Notes: generated by a model not told the origin, from the sequence alone. Numbered from the stretch's first letter, positions 42,947-51,970 are shown. The stretch: DNA of 64,000 nt from Falsiroseomonas stagni DSM 19981 (GCF_900114315.1 NZ_FOSQ01000004.1:1-64000), one strand, 5' to 3'. Numbers and translations: made by a program.

Positions 42947-43027
42947 GAGCTTGTGAATTAATGCCCGAAAGCGCCGGAATCCGAGGAAAAAGCCCGATGA
43001 TTTCACCGGGCATTAATGCTCAAGCTC
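42947..43027 (+). repeat. 81-bp inverted-repeat element, copy 1
   Basis: The element begins with the base after the PhnM-like stop codon. Its ends form a 21-bp imperfect inverted repeat (19 of 21 match): GAGCTTG, a 4-base variable part, then TTAATGCCCG on the left, mirrored by CGGGCATTAA...CAAGCTC on the right. The 39-base centre contains CGGAATCCG. It is 78/81 identical to the copy at 62992-63072. Weaker similarity (16 of 20) continues to about 43047. It lies between convergent genes and could act as a terminator. Confidence 0.92.
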
Positions 43028-43063
43028 GATTCCTTGACAGGCGCTGACCCGCGCCGCGCGGGT

Positions 43064-46000
43064 TCAGCCGAACAGGTCGATATCGGCCGCCGACAGGTTC
43101 GGCCTGTTCGCCAGGACCAGCAGGGCCATGCCGTCATCCGCAGCGCCCTCCGCCCACCAGGACAGCAGGCCGGTGCGTCGGTCATAGACCAGCTGGGCAT
43201 CGTCGCCGATCGCGGCGGTGCCGAGGGTCAGGCGCAGCGTCTCCATGCCGGGCAGGGGGGCTTCGAAGCGCAGGCGGTCCTGGCCGATCCGCATGTCGGT
43301 GAACAGATCCGCGCCGCCCAAGAGATCGAGCAGCAGCACATCCAGGCCGGACCCGCTTTCGATGACATCGCTGCCCGCCCCGGCCTGGAGAAGGTCGTTC
43401 CCCCGGCCGCCCGAGATCGAATCATTGCCGCTGCCGCCTTGCAGCGTATCGGCGCCGTCCCCGCCCGCCAGCGTGTCATCGCCCAGCAGGCCGCGCAGCC
43501 AGTCATTGCCCCGGCCGCCATCGAGATTGTCATGGGGCATGGACCCCGCGGGCTGGTCACCGCCGGCGGCGAGGTCGAATTCGTCGCCCCGCAGCACGTC
43601 GTCATGGTCGCCACCCCGCAGCGTATCGGCCCCCCAGCTGCCACGCAGCGTGTCGGCACCGGCGCCGCCATCGAGGAGGTTGCCCTCATCGCCCAGCACG
43701 ATGCCGACCCCATCCCCGCCCCAGAGCAGGTCATGCCCCGCGCCGCCCAGCAGCGTATCCGCCCCGAAGCCGGCGGTCAGGCTGTCATTCCCGTCCTCGC
43801 CAAGCAGGCTGTCATTGCCGGCACTTTCGATGATGCGATCATTGCCCGTGCCGCCCGCGACGGTGTCGTGCCCGGCATCCAGCGGCAGGAAGCCCTGGTC
43901 GGTAAGCGCGAGGTCGCCGGCGATGATGACGTCGTCGCCGCTGTCACCCGAGACGCGGTCATCGCCGCCGCCGGCGATGATCGTATCCGCGGAATCGCCG
44001 CCGAAGATGGTATCGGCGCCGCCATCCGGCAGGCCTGTGCCGGCCAGGTCGCCATGGATCAGGTCGGCGTCCATGCCTCCGTCCAGCCGGTCACCGGCCT
44101 GGTTGCCGAACAGCGTGTCCGCGCCCAGGCCCCCCTGGATGGTGCCCCCAAGGCTGCTGAGGCGGGCAATGTCGTCGCCCCCATCGCCGAGCAGCAGGTT
44201 GGGTCTCAGGTCCCATTCCTCGGGGTTCCAAGGCACCGAATCCGCAACCAGCGAATCATTGCCCCAGCCGCCGAGTAGCGTGTCGTCGCCGAAGACCGCG
44301 CGCAGCGTGTCATCGCCGATGCCGCCATCAAGGCGGGATGCATCGATGCTCCCGACCAGCAAATCGTCGCCGTCATCCCCCATCAGGGTATGCGCGCCCT
44401 CCTGGCTGAGCAGGGTATCGTTGCCATCCTCCCCCGATACGATGCTGCGATTGTTGTCCGTGAGGACTTTGTCGTCGCCTGCACCGAGCAGGATGGTCAG
44501 GGTTTCCGGTCCATAGATCAACCAAAGGGGAGAGGCGTCGAAAAAGTCGTTGCCCGCGCCGAAGCGGTACCCCTCGAAGCCATTGAACTGGTCACCAGTG
44601 TCTTCGCTGTACCCGCCAACGATCCGATGGTCGCGATCATCGAACACCACCCAATCATAGCCTTGGCCGTCGCCGCCGTGCAGCGAGTCGGCGCCGTCGC
44701 CACCCATCAGCGTATCGGCACCTTCGAGGCCCAGCAGCGTGTCATCGCCACTGCCGCCGATAAGGCTATCATTCAGTACGGCGTCCGGCGGATACAGCGC
44801 GTCGTTGCCGAATTCGGCGATGTCCCCCGTCAGGTGGTCGTTGCCGTCGCCGCCAATCAGCGTATCGGCACCGAAGCCGGCGATCAGCGTGTCGTCGCCG
44901 GCATCGCCCTGCAGGCTGTCGGCGCCAGCGCCCTCCGTGACAAGGTCGTTGCCCTCACCGCCGGACACGGTATCGTCGCCGGCGCCGCCGCCCCCATCCG
45001 GTCCGTTGGTGATGGTGTCATCACCGTCGCCGCCATCCACGCGGTCATTGCCGGCGCCGCCCAGGATGGTATCGGCCCCGGCGCCGCCGACCAGGCTGTC
45101 ATTCAGCAAGGCGCCCTGCGGATACAGGGTCGGATCGATGAAGTAGGCGTTGTCGCCCGTCAGGCTGTCATCGCCATCGCCGCCGAGCAGCGTATCCGCC
45201 CCCCAGTCGCCGAGCAGCGTATCGGCATCCGCCCCGCCATCCAGCCAGTTGCCGCCATCGCGGCCATCCAGCAGCGAGAAGGTGCTGCCGCCCCAGAGTG
45301 AATCGGCGCCGTCGCCGCCCAGCAGCGTATCGGCGCCGAAGCCGGCGATCAGCGTGTCGTCGCCCCCATCGCCCTGCAGGCTGTCGGCGCCATCACCCTC
45401 CATGAGGAGGTCGTTGCCCGCCCCGCCGGACACGGTATCGCGGCCGGCGCCACCGCCCTCCCGCATGCCGTCGATGAGGGAGTCGTCGCCGTCGCCGCCA
45501 TCCACGCGGTCATTGCCGGCGCCGCCCAGGATGGTATCGGCCCCGGTGCCGCCGAAGATCGTATCGCGGCCACCAGGCACCAGCGGATCGAGGCTCGAGC
45601 GATCGGCGTCGATGAAGTCGTCGTCCGCGCCACCATCCAGCCGGTCGGCACCGCTGCCGCCGATCAGCATGTCGTCGCCGGCATCGCCCTTGCCGATGCC
45701 GCCGAGGTCGCTGGTCGAGATGGTGTCGTCGCCCGCGCCGCCGGTCATCAGGTCGCGGCCCAGCCGCTGCGTCAGGCCGAGATGCTCGAGGTCCAGGATG
45801 ACGGCGGTCAACTGGTCGTTGCCGCTGCCGCCCCGCAGCGTGTCCCCGCCATTGACCGCGCCCAGCGTATCATTGCCGCTGCCGCCATCCACCAGGCCGG
45901 CGCCCCAGCCGGCCACCAGCGAATCCTGGCCGCTGCCGCCCATGATCACCGTCGCGCCGAGCAAGCCAGCGATCGTGTCATCGCCGGCATCGCCCAGCAG

Positions 46001-46351
46001 CGTGTCGGCGCCCAGGCCCCCGGTGACCGAATCACTCCCCGCGCCCATGCTGGCGTGGATGCCCTCAGCCACGCCGGACCAGGACAGCGTGTCGTTGCCG
46101 CTGCCGAAGCGGAATGCCTCGACGTTCAGATAGACGTCGCCCTCGGCCTCACCGCCCAGGACAGTGTTGCGGAGGTCGATGACCGTTGGGGTATTCCGGA
46201 AGAGGACGAGGTCGAAACCCTCTCCGCCATCGAGCGTGTCGGCGCCGAGCCCGCCCCACAGCGTATCGGCCCCCCCGAGTCCGAGGAGGCTGTCCGCGCC
46301 CCCGCTGCCGTCCAGCCTGTCATCCACCTGGGAGCCAACGCGACGTATCAT
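43064..46351 (-). CDS. RTX (hemolysin-type calcium-binding repeat) protein
   Basis: A 1095-residue acidic, Gly/Asp-rich protein made almost wholly of GGxGxDxLxG-type nonapeptide repeats, starting within 15 residues of the N-terminus (DRLDGSGGADSLLGLGGADT). No enzyme or adhesion domain is visible. Four longer repeat blocks share phrases such as GGAGADTILGGAGNDRVDGG and GDDTLIAGFGADTLLGG. The last 100 residues (LDVLLLDLLGGADLFTDM onward) are a repeat-free cap suited to a type I secretion signal. Repeats fold on Ca2+ outside the cell. The ATG at 46351 is preceded by GAGG; a TTG at 46393 would only add leader. It lies 57 bases after the HAD gene. No ABC exporter is nearby, but a TolC-type gene is at 48913. 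Confidence 0.9.
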   Translation of the reverse strand: MIRRVGSQVDDRLDGSGGADSLLGLGGADTLWGGLGADTLDGGEGFDLVLFRNTPTVIDLRNTVLGGEAEGDVYLNVEAFRFGSGNDTLSWSGVAEGIHASMGAGSDSVTGGLGADTLLGDAGDDTIAGLLGATVIMGGSGQDSLVAGWGAGLVDGGSGNDTLGAVNGGDTLRGGSGNDQLTAVILDLEHLGLTQRLGRDLMTGGAGDDTISTSDLGGIGKGDAGDDMLIGGSGADRLDGGADDDFIDADRSSLDPLVPGGRDTIFGGTGADTILGGAGNDRVDGGDGDDSLIDGMREGGGAGRDTVSGGAGNDLLMEGDGADSLQGDGGDDTLIAGFGADTLLGGDGADSLWGGSTFSLLDGRDGGNWLDGGADADTLLGDWGADTLLGGDGDDSLTGDNAYFIDPTLYPQGALLNDSLVGGAGADTILGGAGNDRVDGGDGDDTITNGPDGGGGAGDDTVSGGEGNDLVTEGAGADSLQGDAGDDTLIAGFGADTLIGGDGNDHLTGDIAEFGNDALYPPDAVLNDSLIGGSGDDTLLGLEGADTLMGGDGADSLHGGDGQGYDWVVFDDRDHRIVGGYSEDTGDQFNGFEGYRFGAGNDFFDASPLWLIYGPETLTILLGAGDDKVLTDNNRSIVSGEDGNDTLLSQEGAHTLMGDDGDDLLVGSIDASRLDGGIGDDTLRAVFGDDTLLGGWGNDSLVADSVPWNPEEWDLRPNLLLGDGGDDIARLSSLGGTIQGGLGADTLFGNQAGDRLDGGMDADLIHGDLAGTGLPDGGADTIFGGDSADTIIAGGGDDRVSGDSGDDVIIAGDLALTDQGFLPLDAGHDTVAGGTGNDRIIESAGNDSLLGEDGNDSLTAGFGADTLLGGAGHDLLWGGDGVGIVLGDEGNLLDGGAGADTLRGSWGADTLRGGDHDDVLRGDEFDLAAGGDQPAGSMPHDNLDGGRGNDWLRGLLGDDTLAGGDGADTLQGGSGNDSISGGRGNDLLQAGAGSDVIESGSGLDVLLLDLLGGADLFTDMRIGQDRLRFEAPLPGMETLRLTLGTAAIGDDAQLVYDRRTGLLSWWAEGAADDGMALLVLANRPNLSAADIDLFG

Positions 46352-46382
46352 CCTCGACAACCAACGCCCTTGTTGCGGGCGG

Positions 46383-46412
46383 ATATGAACCAACCATTAT
46401 CGGATAGGTCAA
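46383..46412 (-). promoter_or_regulatory. Candidate promoter for the RTX gene
   Basis: On the minus strand TTGACC (46407-46412) and TCATAT (46383-46388) are 18 bases apart, about 30 bases ahead of the RTX start codon. The -35 overlaps the stop codon of the HAD gene. Only the boxes are seen; no further support. Confidence 0.4.
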
Positions 46413-47077
46413 CCCAGGGTGGAGTTGGCGAGCTCCACCGGGCCCGGATCGTAGGGCAGGCCCAGCCAGTGGGGCAGGGCCTCGATCGCCGTGATGATCG
46501 CATCGGGCCGCGCCGCCGCCAGTGCTTCGGGCGTCGCGTAGCCCCAGGTGACGGCCGCCACCCGGATGCCGGCGCGGCGGGCGGCCTCGACATCGCGCGA
46601 TTCGTCCCCGATCGCGACGGCGTCCTGCGGGGAGACGCCGGCGCGTTTCACCATGGCGCGGAACCGTGCCGCCTTGCCGAACAGCGCGGTATCACAGGCC
46701 CAGTGGCTGATGGTCTGCGCCGCCGGCCCCAGCGCGCGGCGCGCCGTCGCCTCGGCGTTGGAGGTCACGAGTGCCAGGGTGATGCCGCCCGCCGCCAGCC
46801 GGTGCAGCATGGCGGCGGTGCCGGGGAACAGAGGCGGGGGTGGCGCGGCGGCGGCCAGGCGCCGCATGTGCAGCGCGATCATCGGCACCTGCCAGGGCGC
46901 GACGCGAAGCGCGCGCAGGATGGCCGCGGTGGGCAGGCCGCGCAGAGCCTCGGCTTCCTCCGGCGTCACGCGACGGAAGCCGAATCGCCGCGCCGCATCA
47001 TCCAGCGCGCCGAGGAACCAGGGCCGGCTATCGGCCAGGGTGCCATCGAAATCGAGAATCAGCAGGCGCGGGGGCAT
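46409..47077 (-). CDS. HAD-family hydrolase, phosphoglycolate-phosphatase-like
   Basis: A 222-residue HAD subfamily IA phosphatase. Motif I is LLILDFDGTLADSRPWF near residues 5-21, motif II is LALVTSNAEATARRAL near 105, motif III Lys is in FGKAARFRAMVKRAG, and motif IV is AVAIGDESRDVEAARRAG near 159-176. ATG at 47077 (MPPRLLILDFDGT) is chosen because it sits directly before motif I; a longer frame runs through a Cys/Pro-rich stretch with no family support. The substrate is open. Confidence 0.87.
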   Translation of the reverse strand: MPPRLLILDFDGTLADSRPWFLGALDDAARRFGFRRVTPEEAEALRGLPTAAILRALRVAPWQVPMIALHMRRLAAAAPPPPLFPGTAAMLHRLAAGGITLALVTSNAEATARRALGPAAQTISHWACDTALFGKAARFRAMVKRAGVSPQDAVAIGDESRDVEAARRAGIRVAAVTWGYATPEALAAARPDAIITAIEALPHWLGLPYDPGPVELANSTLG

Positions 47078-47252
47078 GGGAAGCGCAGGATCGGGCAATG
47101 CCGGTCGGCGGCAAGGGCAGGGCGCTGCCGCCGGCACTTCGTCGCGGATGCGCAGCGTATCATTTCTGTCATGTTCAATCACATTGGTTCCGGCGCGGAA
47201 GGGGCGGTCCTAGGCTCGGCGCGTGGCGCAATCCCGCGCCCAGGAACGTCCC

Positions 47253-47594
47253 ATGCTTCGTCGTGTACTCCTCGCCCTGCCGCTTCTGGCCGCGACCGCC
47301 CTGGCACCGGCCCAGGCGCAGAACTGCGACACGCGGTTCAACTTCCACAACCGTTCCAGCCGGACGGTGATGGAGATCTACTTCGACTCCTCCAGCAACC
47401 CGAACTGGACGCGCGACGAACTGGGTGCCGATGTGCTGCCCGCCGGCCGCAGCCGCGCGTTCCGCGCCGCCTATAGCGGCCTCTACGACTTCAAGGCGGT
47501 GCTGGAGACGGGGCAGAGCGTGGAACTTCGCCGCGTGGACATCTGCCGGATCACGGATGTGACGCTGACGGATCGCGGGCTGTCCGCGCAATAG
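47253..47594 (+). CDS. Small secreted protein of unknown function
   Basis: A 113-residue product with a cleavable signal peptide MLRRVLLALPLLAATALAPA followed by QAQNCDTRFNFHNRSSRTVM. Two cysteines remain in the mature part (near residues 25 and 100), so a disulfide is possible. The tail is RVDICRITDVTLTDRGLSAQ. The domain with NRSSRTVMEIYFDSS...W..D.LG is seen in small alphaproteobacterial periplasmic proteins, function unknown. ATG at 47253 is chosen because it opens the signal peptide. A hairpin follows at 47605-47629. Confidence 0.7.
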   Translation: MLRRVLLALPLLAATALAPAQAQNCDTRFNFHNRSSRTVMEIYFDSSSNPNWTRDELGADVLPAGRSRAFRAAYSGLYDFKAVLETGQSVELRRVDICRITDVTLTDRGLSAQ

Positions 47595-47604
47595 GCGCTG
47601 CACG

Positions 47605-47629
47605 CGGCGCGGCAAATCCTGCCGCGCCG
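47605..47629 (+). terminator. Hairpin after the small secreted protein
   Basis: A 10-bp perfect stem CGGCGCGGCA / TGCCGCGCCG with loop AATCC starts 10 bases after the stop codon at 47594. No T-run follows, so strength is uncertain. Confidence 0.5.
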
Positions 47630-47698
47630 GGTGGCGCAGGACGACGCCGCGCCGGGTGGCGGGCGATCGACTTTTCGATGTGCAGGATTGGGAAAGCT

Positions 47699-47773
47699 TG
47701 GCTCCGGCGGTTGGATTCGAACCAACGACCAACGGATTAACAGTCCGCTGCGCTACCGCTGCGCCACGCCGGA
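47699..47773 (-). tRNA. tRNA-Asn (GTT)
   Basis: Read on the minus strand the molecule starts TCCGGCG and ends CGCCGGA-GCCA, giving a perfect 7-bp acceptor stem and an encoded CCA. The D arm has GCGCAGCGGTAGCGC, the anticodon loop CTGTTAA carries GTT, and the T arm GTTGG-TTCGAAT-CCAAC is perfect. Confidence 0.95.
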
Positions 47774-47889
47774 TCAGCCAAGGCGGCGGGCTATAGCGAG
47801 CGCCCGACGCGGGGTAAAGACCCCCCGGATCAGAAAGCGACACTACCTTCCGGTAAAGTCGCCCCCCGCCCCGGAAGGCAGGAAAACCA

Positions 47890-47960
47890 AGGCCGCGGCC
47901 GGAATCGAACCGGCATATACGGATTTGCAGTCCGCTGCATCACCACTCTGCCACGCGGCC
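47890..47960 (-). tRNA. tRNA-Cys (GCA)
   Basis: Minus strand. Acceptor GGCCGCG pairs with CGCGGCC; the discriminator base is T, as expected for tRNA-Cys. The anticodon loop CTGCAAA carries GCA. The T arm is GCCGG-TTCGATT-CCGGC. CCA is not encoded. It lies 116 bases upstream of tRNA-Asn on the same strand. Confidence 0.93.
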
Positions 47961-48124
47961 GCAGGTGATGCGCCCTCATATCCGGCAGCCGGCGCCGATG
48001 GTCAAGCGCGGTCGGCATTCTGTTAACGCAGTCATGCGAGGTAACCACGTGTTGCGGCGCAGTGGCGCCGCTTGGCCGCCGCGGCGGCCCCTCGTATAAC
48101 CGCGCGATGCAAGAGGCCGCGACG

Positions 48125-48805
48125 ATGGAAGTGTTGACCGCGCTGGATACCACGGAAGCAAGGCGCCGGATGGTCGATGGGCAACTCCGGCCCAACAAGG
48201 TGACCGATCCGCGCGTGATCGCCGCCATGCTGGACCTGCCGCGCGAACGCTTCCTGCCCCCCGCCCTCGCGGCCCGTGCCTATGGCGACGGGATCATCGC
48301 GCTGCCCGGCGGCCGCGCGATGGTGACCCCCATGGTGACGGCGCGGCTGATCCAGCTGCTCGGCCTGCGGGACGGCGACCGCATGCTCGTCGTCGGCGCG
48401 GGCACCGGCTACCTCGCCGCCGTCGCCGCCCATGGCGGCGCCCGCGTGACGGCGCTGGAGGAGGACGCCGCGCTCCGGGGCATCGCCGCGAAGGCCCTGG
48501 CCGGGCTGTTCCCGCCCGGTGCGGTGACGCTGGTGGCCGGCAGCCTGCGCGACGGCCATGCCGCCGGCGCCCCCTATGACGCCCTGCTGATCGAGGGCGA
48601 GGTCCCGGCCATTCCCGCGACGCTCAGCGGCCAGCTGGCCGAGGGCGGTCGCCTGGCCGCGATCCTGGGGGCCAAGGGCCCGGGTGCCGGGCCGCGCGCG
48701 GTGATCGGCCGCAACGCCGGTGGCAGCTTCAGCGTGACGGACGCCTTCGACTGCGCCACGGTGCCGCTGCCGGCCTTCCAGCCGGCCCCTGGTTTCGTGT
48801 TCTGA
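48125..48805 (+). CDS. pcm: Protein-L-isoaspartate O-methyltransferase-like protein
   Basis: A 226-residue SAM-dependent methyltransferase of the Pcm family, which repairs isoaspartyl residues in aged proteins. The N-terminal RRRMVDGQLRPNKVTDPRVI near 14-33 and LPRERFLPP near 40 are typical of the alphaproteobacterial type. The SAM loop is VVGAGTGYLAAVAA near 97. Compared with E. coli Pcm the loop lacks the usual Gly-x-Gly-Ser-Gly wording, so activity is likely but not certain. Start ATG 48125 has AGAGG upstream; 48107 is possible. It precedes the tolC-type gene, an arrangement common in alphaproteobacteria. Confidence 0.85.
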   Translation: MEVLTALDTTEARRRMVDGQLRPNKVTDPRVIAAMLDLPRERFLPPALAARAYGDGIIALPGGRAMVTPMVTARLIQLLGLRDGDRMLVVGAGTGYLAAVAAHGGARVTALEEDAALRGIAAKALAGLFPPGAVTLVAGSLRDGHAAGAPYDALLIEGEVPAIPATLSGQLAEGGRLAAILGAKGPGAGPRAVIGRNAGGSFSVTDAFDCATVPLPAFQPAPGFVF

Positions 48806-48912
48806 CCTAACGATATCCGCCGTGGGCCGCCGGTTTGCGCGGGCCACGCCGCTTTGTCTTTGATCCCCGGACGGACCCGCTATGCTCGGCGGGACGCAGG
48901 AGCCGCCAGACC

Positions 48913-50313
48913 ATGACGCTGTCCCGCCACGCGCTTGCCCTGACCGCCCTGATGCTGTCGCCGCCCGCGCTCTACGCCACCGCCCGCCCGGCGGAAGCGC
49001 AGACGCTGCAGGAGGCGCTGGCGATGGCCTATGCCAACAACCCGACCCTGCAGGCCGCCCGCGCCCAGCTTCGCGCGGTGGATGAGAATGTGCCGGCGGC
49101 GCTGGCGGGGTGGCGGCCCACGGTGCAGATCACCAGTAGCGTCGGCCAGGCCACCACCTCCACCAATGCCAGCGACCGCATCACCTCCCCCTGGCGGTCG
49201 CGCGACATCGTCTCCAACCAGGCCTCCGTCACCCAGCCGATCTTCCGCGGCGGCCGCACCACAGCCTCCACCCGCCGCGCGGAAAACCAGGTCCTCGCTC
49301 AGCGCGCCCGCCTGATCGCCACCGAACAGCAGGTGATGCAGGACACGGTGAACGCCTATGTCGCCGTGATCCGGGACCAGGAGGAGGTCCGCCTCAACAT
49401 CAACAACGAACAGGTGCTGACGCGCCAGCTGCAGGCCACCAACGAACGGTTCCGCGTCGGCGAGATCACGCGGACGGACGTCGCGCAGGCGGAAAGCCGG
49501 CTTGCCGGGTCCCGCGCCTCCCGCGCCGATTCGGAAGGGCGCCTCCAGCAATCCCGCGCCACCTTCGCCCGCCTGGTCGGCCAGCCGCCGCAGCGCCTGG
49601 TGGCGCCGCAGCCGCTGCGCGTGCCGGTGGCGGATGCGCGGGAAGCCGGCACCATCGCCAGCCAGAACAACCCCAACGTCGTCGCCGCGCTGTTCGACGA
49701 AGCCGCGGCGCGCGACCTGGTGGATGTGAACTTCGCCGCCCTGCTGCCGCAGGTCAGCGTCACCGGCACCACCTTCCGGAACGACAATTCCACCACCTCC
49801 ATCGACACGCGCATCAACGGCACGCAGGTCACGGCCAACCTCACCGTCCCGCTCTACCAGGGTGGCGCCGAGCATGCCGCCGTCCGCCAGGCGCGGCAGA
49901 GCGCGCAGCAGGCCCGCCAGGTGGTGGAGGATCAGCGCCGCGCCGCCACCCAGCAGGCCACCCAGGCGTGGGAGACGCTGACCGCCGCCCGCGCCCAGGT
50001 CGACAGCGTCCGCGCCCAGATCCGCGCGGCGGAGATCGCCCTCGATGGCGTGCAGCGCGAAGCCGTGGTCGGCAGCCGCACGACGCTTGACGTGCTGAAC
50101 GCCGAGCAGGAACTGCTCAATGCCCGCGTCAGCCTGGTGCGGGCGCTGGCCAACGTCATCACCGCCTCCCACAGCCTCGCCTCCTCGCTCGGCCGCCTGA
50201 CGGCGCGGGACCTGAACCTGCCCGTGCAGATCTACGACATGGAAGGCTACTACCGCGAAGTGCGGAACCGCTGGGCGGGCTGGGGAGACTACACCCCGAC
50301 CGCGGGGCGCTGA
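48913..50313 (+). CDS. tolC: TolC-family outer-membrane channel protein
   Basis: A 466-residue outer-membrane factor. The signal peptide is MTLSRHALALTALMLSPPAL..., mature start near AQTLQEALAMAYANNPTL. Two OEP repeats are seen, each with long helical parts (LQAARAQLRAVDEN; ERFRVGEITRTDVAQAESRL near 185; AALDGVQREAVVGSRTTLDVLNAEQEL-type segment near 378-405). Such channels serve RND pumps and type I exporters. It is not next to either kind of partner gene, so it may be shared by the RND pump at 24188-28500 and an exporter for the RTX protein. ATG at 48913 opens the signal. Confidence 0.92.
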   Translation: MTLSRHALALTALMLSPPALYATARPAEAQTLQEALAMAYANNPTLQAARAQLRAVDENVPAALAGWRPTVQITSSVGQATTSTNASDRITSPWRSRDIVSNQASVTQPIFRGGRTTASTRRAENQVLAQRARLIATEQQVMQDTVNAYVAVIRDQEEVRLNINNEQVLTRQLQATNERFRVGEITRTDVAQAESRLAGSRASRADSEGRLQQSRATFARLVGQPPQRLVAPQPLRVPVADAREAGTIASQNNPNVVAALFDEAAARDLVDVNFAALLPQVSVTGTTFRNDNSTTSIDTRINGTQVTANLTVPLYQGGAEHAAVRQARQSAQQARQVVEDQRRAATQQATQAWETLTAARAQVDSVRAQIRAAEIALDGVQREAVVGSRTTLDVLNAEQELLNARVSLVRALANVITASHSLASSLGRLTARDLNLPVQIYDMEGYYREVRNRWAGWGDYTPTAGR

Positions 50314-50317
50314 GCGC

Positions 50318-50881
50318 ATGAGTGGCGCTGACGGCAAGCCTGGACCGCAGGGCGCGCCGCAGGGCGCGGACCCGGCGATGGATGACATCCTCGCCTCGAT
50401 CCGCCGCATCCTGAACGAGGATGAGACCCCCGCGGCGCAGACGCCGTCCGGCCCGCCGCCGTCGGAGCCGTTGGAACTGACCGAGGCGATGCTGGTGGCA
50501 AGCCCGCCGCCGCCGGAAGCGCCGCCCGAACCACCCGCGGCGCCGACCCATGTCTCCCTGCCGCCGGATCCCGAACCGGAGCGCCCGCCCCCGCCGCCCA
50601 TCCAGCCCGTCGCCGTCGCGGCGCCGCCGGATACCTCGATGGAGGGCCTCGTCGCCCCCGCCGTCGCGGCCGCCACCACCGCGGCCCTCGGCCAGTTGCT
50701 GCGCAGCGTCGCGGCGGAGCGCCAGGCCCCGGTCTATCGCAGCGGCCCGAGCATCGAGGATGTGGTGCGGGAGGAATTGCGCCCCCTGCTGAAGGAATGG
50801 CTCGACCAGCACCTGCCGCCCCTGGTGGAGCGGCTGGTGCGGACGGAGATCGAGCGCGTGGTGGGCCGGGCGCTGGGGTGA
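50318..50881 (+). CDS. popZ: PopZ-family polar organising protein (DUF2497)
   Basis: A 187-residue protein with the PopZ layout: an N-terminal short helix AMDDILASIRRILNEDE near 20-36, a proline/glutamate-rich disordered middle (about 37-105), and C-terminal helices EDVVREELRPLLKEWLDQHL and PPLVERLVRTEIERVVGRAL. In Caulobacter PopZ forms a matrix at the cell pole that holds the chromosome origin. The start is 4 bases after the tolC stop, so co-expression is likely. Presence of PopZ supports an alphaproteobacterial host. Confidence 0.92.
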   Translation: MSGADGKPGPQGAPQGADPAMDDILASIRRILNEDETPAAQTPSGPPPSEPLELTEAMLVASPPPPEAPPEPPAAPTHVSLPPDPEPERPPPPPIQPVAVAAPPDTSMEGLVAPAVAAATTAALGQLLRSVAAERQAPVYRSGPSIEDVVREELRPLLKEWLDQHLPPLVERLVRTEIERVVGRALG

Positions 50882-50899
50882 AGGCCCGCCCGGCCAGGG

Positions 50900-51868
50900 C
50901 TATTCCGGCCGGATGTTGTTCTCCCGGATCACCGTCGCCCAGGTCTCCGTCTGACGGTCGATGAAGGCGCCGAATTCGGCTGGCGTATTGCCGACGATCT
51001 CGACGCCCATCGGGCCGGTCAGCCGGTCCCGCACCTCCGGCACCTGCAGCGCCTTCACGATGGCGTCGCGCATCCGCGTCACGATCGCCTCTGGCACCCG
51101 CGCCGGCGCCAGCATTCCCCACCAGGCCAGCGCATCGATTCCCGGCACGCCGGCCTCGGCCACCGTCGGCAGGTCCGGGAACAGGCTGGACCGCTGCGCG
51201 CCCGTCTGGGCCAGCGGTCGCAGCGTGACGCCGACCTGCCCGCCGAGCCCGGCATGGCTTGCCACGGGCATGTCCAGCTCCCCGGCCGCGGCTGCCGCGC
51301 TCATCGGCCCGCCGCCGCGATAGGGAACATGGATCATCGTCACCCCCGCCAGCTGCTGGAGGCGCGACATGGTCAGGTGCGACAGGCTGCCGACGCCGAT
51401 CGAGCCATAGGTGATGGTGTCCGGCTTCGCCCGCGCGGCCTCGATCACCTGGCCGAGCGTGGTCCAGGGGCGGGCGCGGTGCGTGGTGATGATCATCGGC
51501 GCCGATCCCACCAGGCTGACGGGCTGGAGGTCCCGCTTCGGGTCGAAGCCGAGATTCGGGATGAAGGACGGGTTCACCGAATGGCTGTCGAAGACCATGA
51601 CGAAGGTCAGCCCATCCGGCTGCGCCCGCGCCGCGACGGCGGTGCCCAGCGCCCCTGACGCGCCGGGCCGGTTCTCGATGACGATGGACTGGCCGAGATC
51701 CGCGGCGATGCGCGGCTGCAGCAGGCGCGTGATGGTGTCCATGCTGCCGCCGGGCGGGAAGGGGACGATGATGCGGATGGGACCCGACGGCCAGGCAGGT
51801 TGCGCCAGGGCCGGCGCGGCCAGCCCGCCGAGGCCCGCCAACAGCATCAGGCGGCGTGTCGCGCGCAT
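50900..51868 (-). CDS. Bug/TctC-family tripartite tricarboxylate-type binding protein (second copy)
   Basis: A 322-residue periplasmic binding protein with signal MRATRRLMLLAGLGGLAAPA. It has IRIIVPFPPGGSMDTITRLLQ, VIENRPGASGALGTAVAARA and IHVPYRGGGPMSAAAAAGEL. It is paralogous to the protein at 30379-31347. It has no membrane partner in the window. It is convergent with popZ and divergent from valS, so its ligand cannot be inferred from neighbours. Confidence 0.92.
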   Translation of the reverse strand: MRATRRLMLLAGLGGLAAPALAQPAWPSGPIRIIVPFPPGGSMDTITRLLQPRIAADLGQSIVIENRPGASGALGTAVAARAQPDGLTFVMVFDSHSVNPSFIPNLGFDPKRDLQPVSLVGSAPMIITTHRARPWTTLGQVIEAARAKPDTITYGSIGVGSLSHLTMSRLQQLAGVTMIHVPYRGGGPMSAAAAAGELDMPVASHAGLGGQVGVTLRPLAQTGAQRSSLFPDLPTVAEAGVPGIDALAWWGMLAPARVPEAIVTRMRDAIVKALQVPEVRDRLTGPMGVEIVGNTPAEFGAFIDRQTETWATVIRENNIRPE

Positions 51869-51970
51869 GGTGTTTCCTCCGCTTTCTTGGCGGCAGGATG
51901 CGGCGCGCAACCGGCTGCCGCAAGCCACGCGCCCTTGACGTGCGCGCGCCGGCGGGGAAGGGATGCCGCC

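Noticed and set aside
42372-43013. Minus-strand frames starting MKSSGFFLGFRRFRAL (also at 63051)
   Set aside because: The shared first 20 residues come from translating the 81-bp repeat; the rest differs fully between the two sites. This is a property of the repeat, not a gene family.
43016-46133. Long plus-strand frames full of repeating Ile/Val/Ala/Gln phrases
   Set aside because: They mirror the codon repeats of the RTX gene on the other strand. The RTX frame has start, ribosome site and family repeats; the antisense frames do not.
43064-46351. Repeats considered as a CRISPR or tandem DNA array
   Set aside because: The periodicity is 27 bases in coding phase and translates to RTX nonapeptides with varied codons; there are no equal-length spacers.
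47761-47890. Possible third tRNA or small RNA between tRNA-Asn and tRNA-Cys
   Set aside because: No cloverleaf or strong conserved-looking structure found on either strand.
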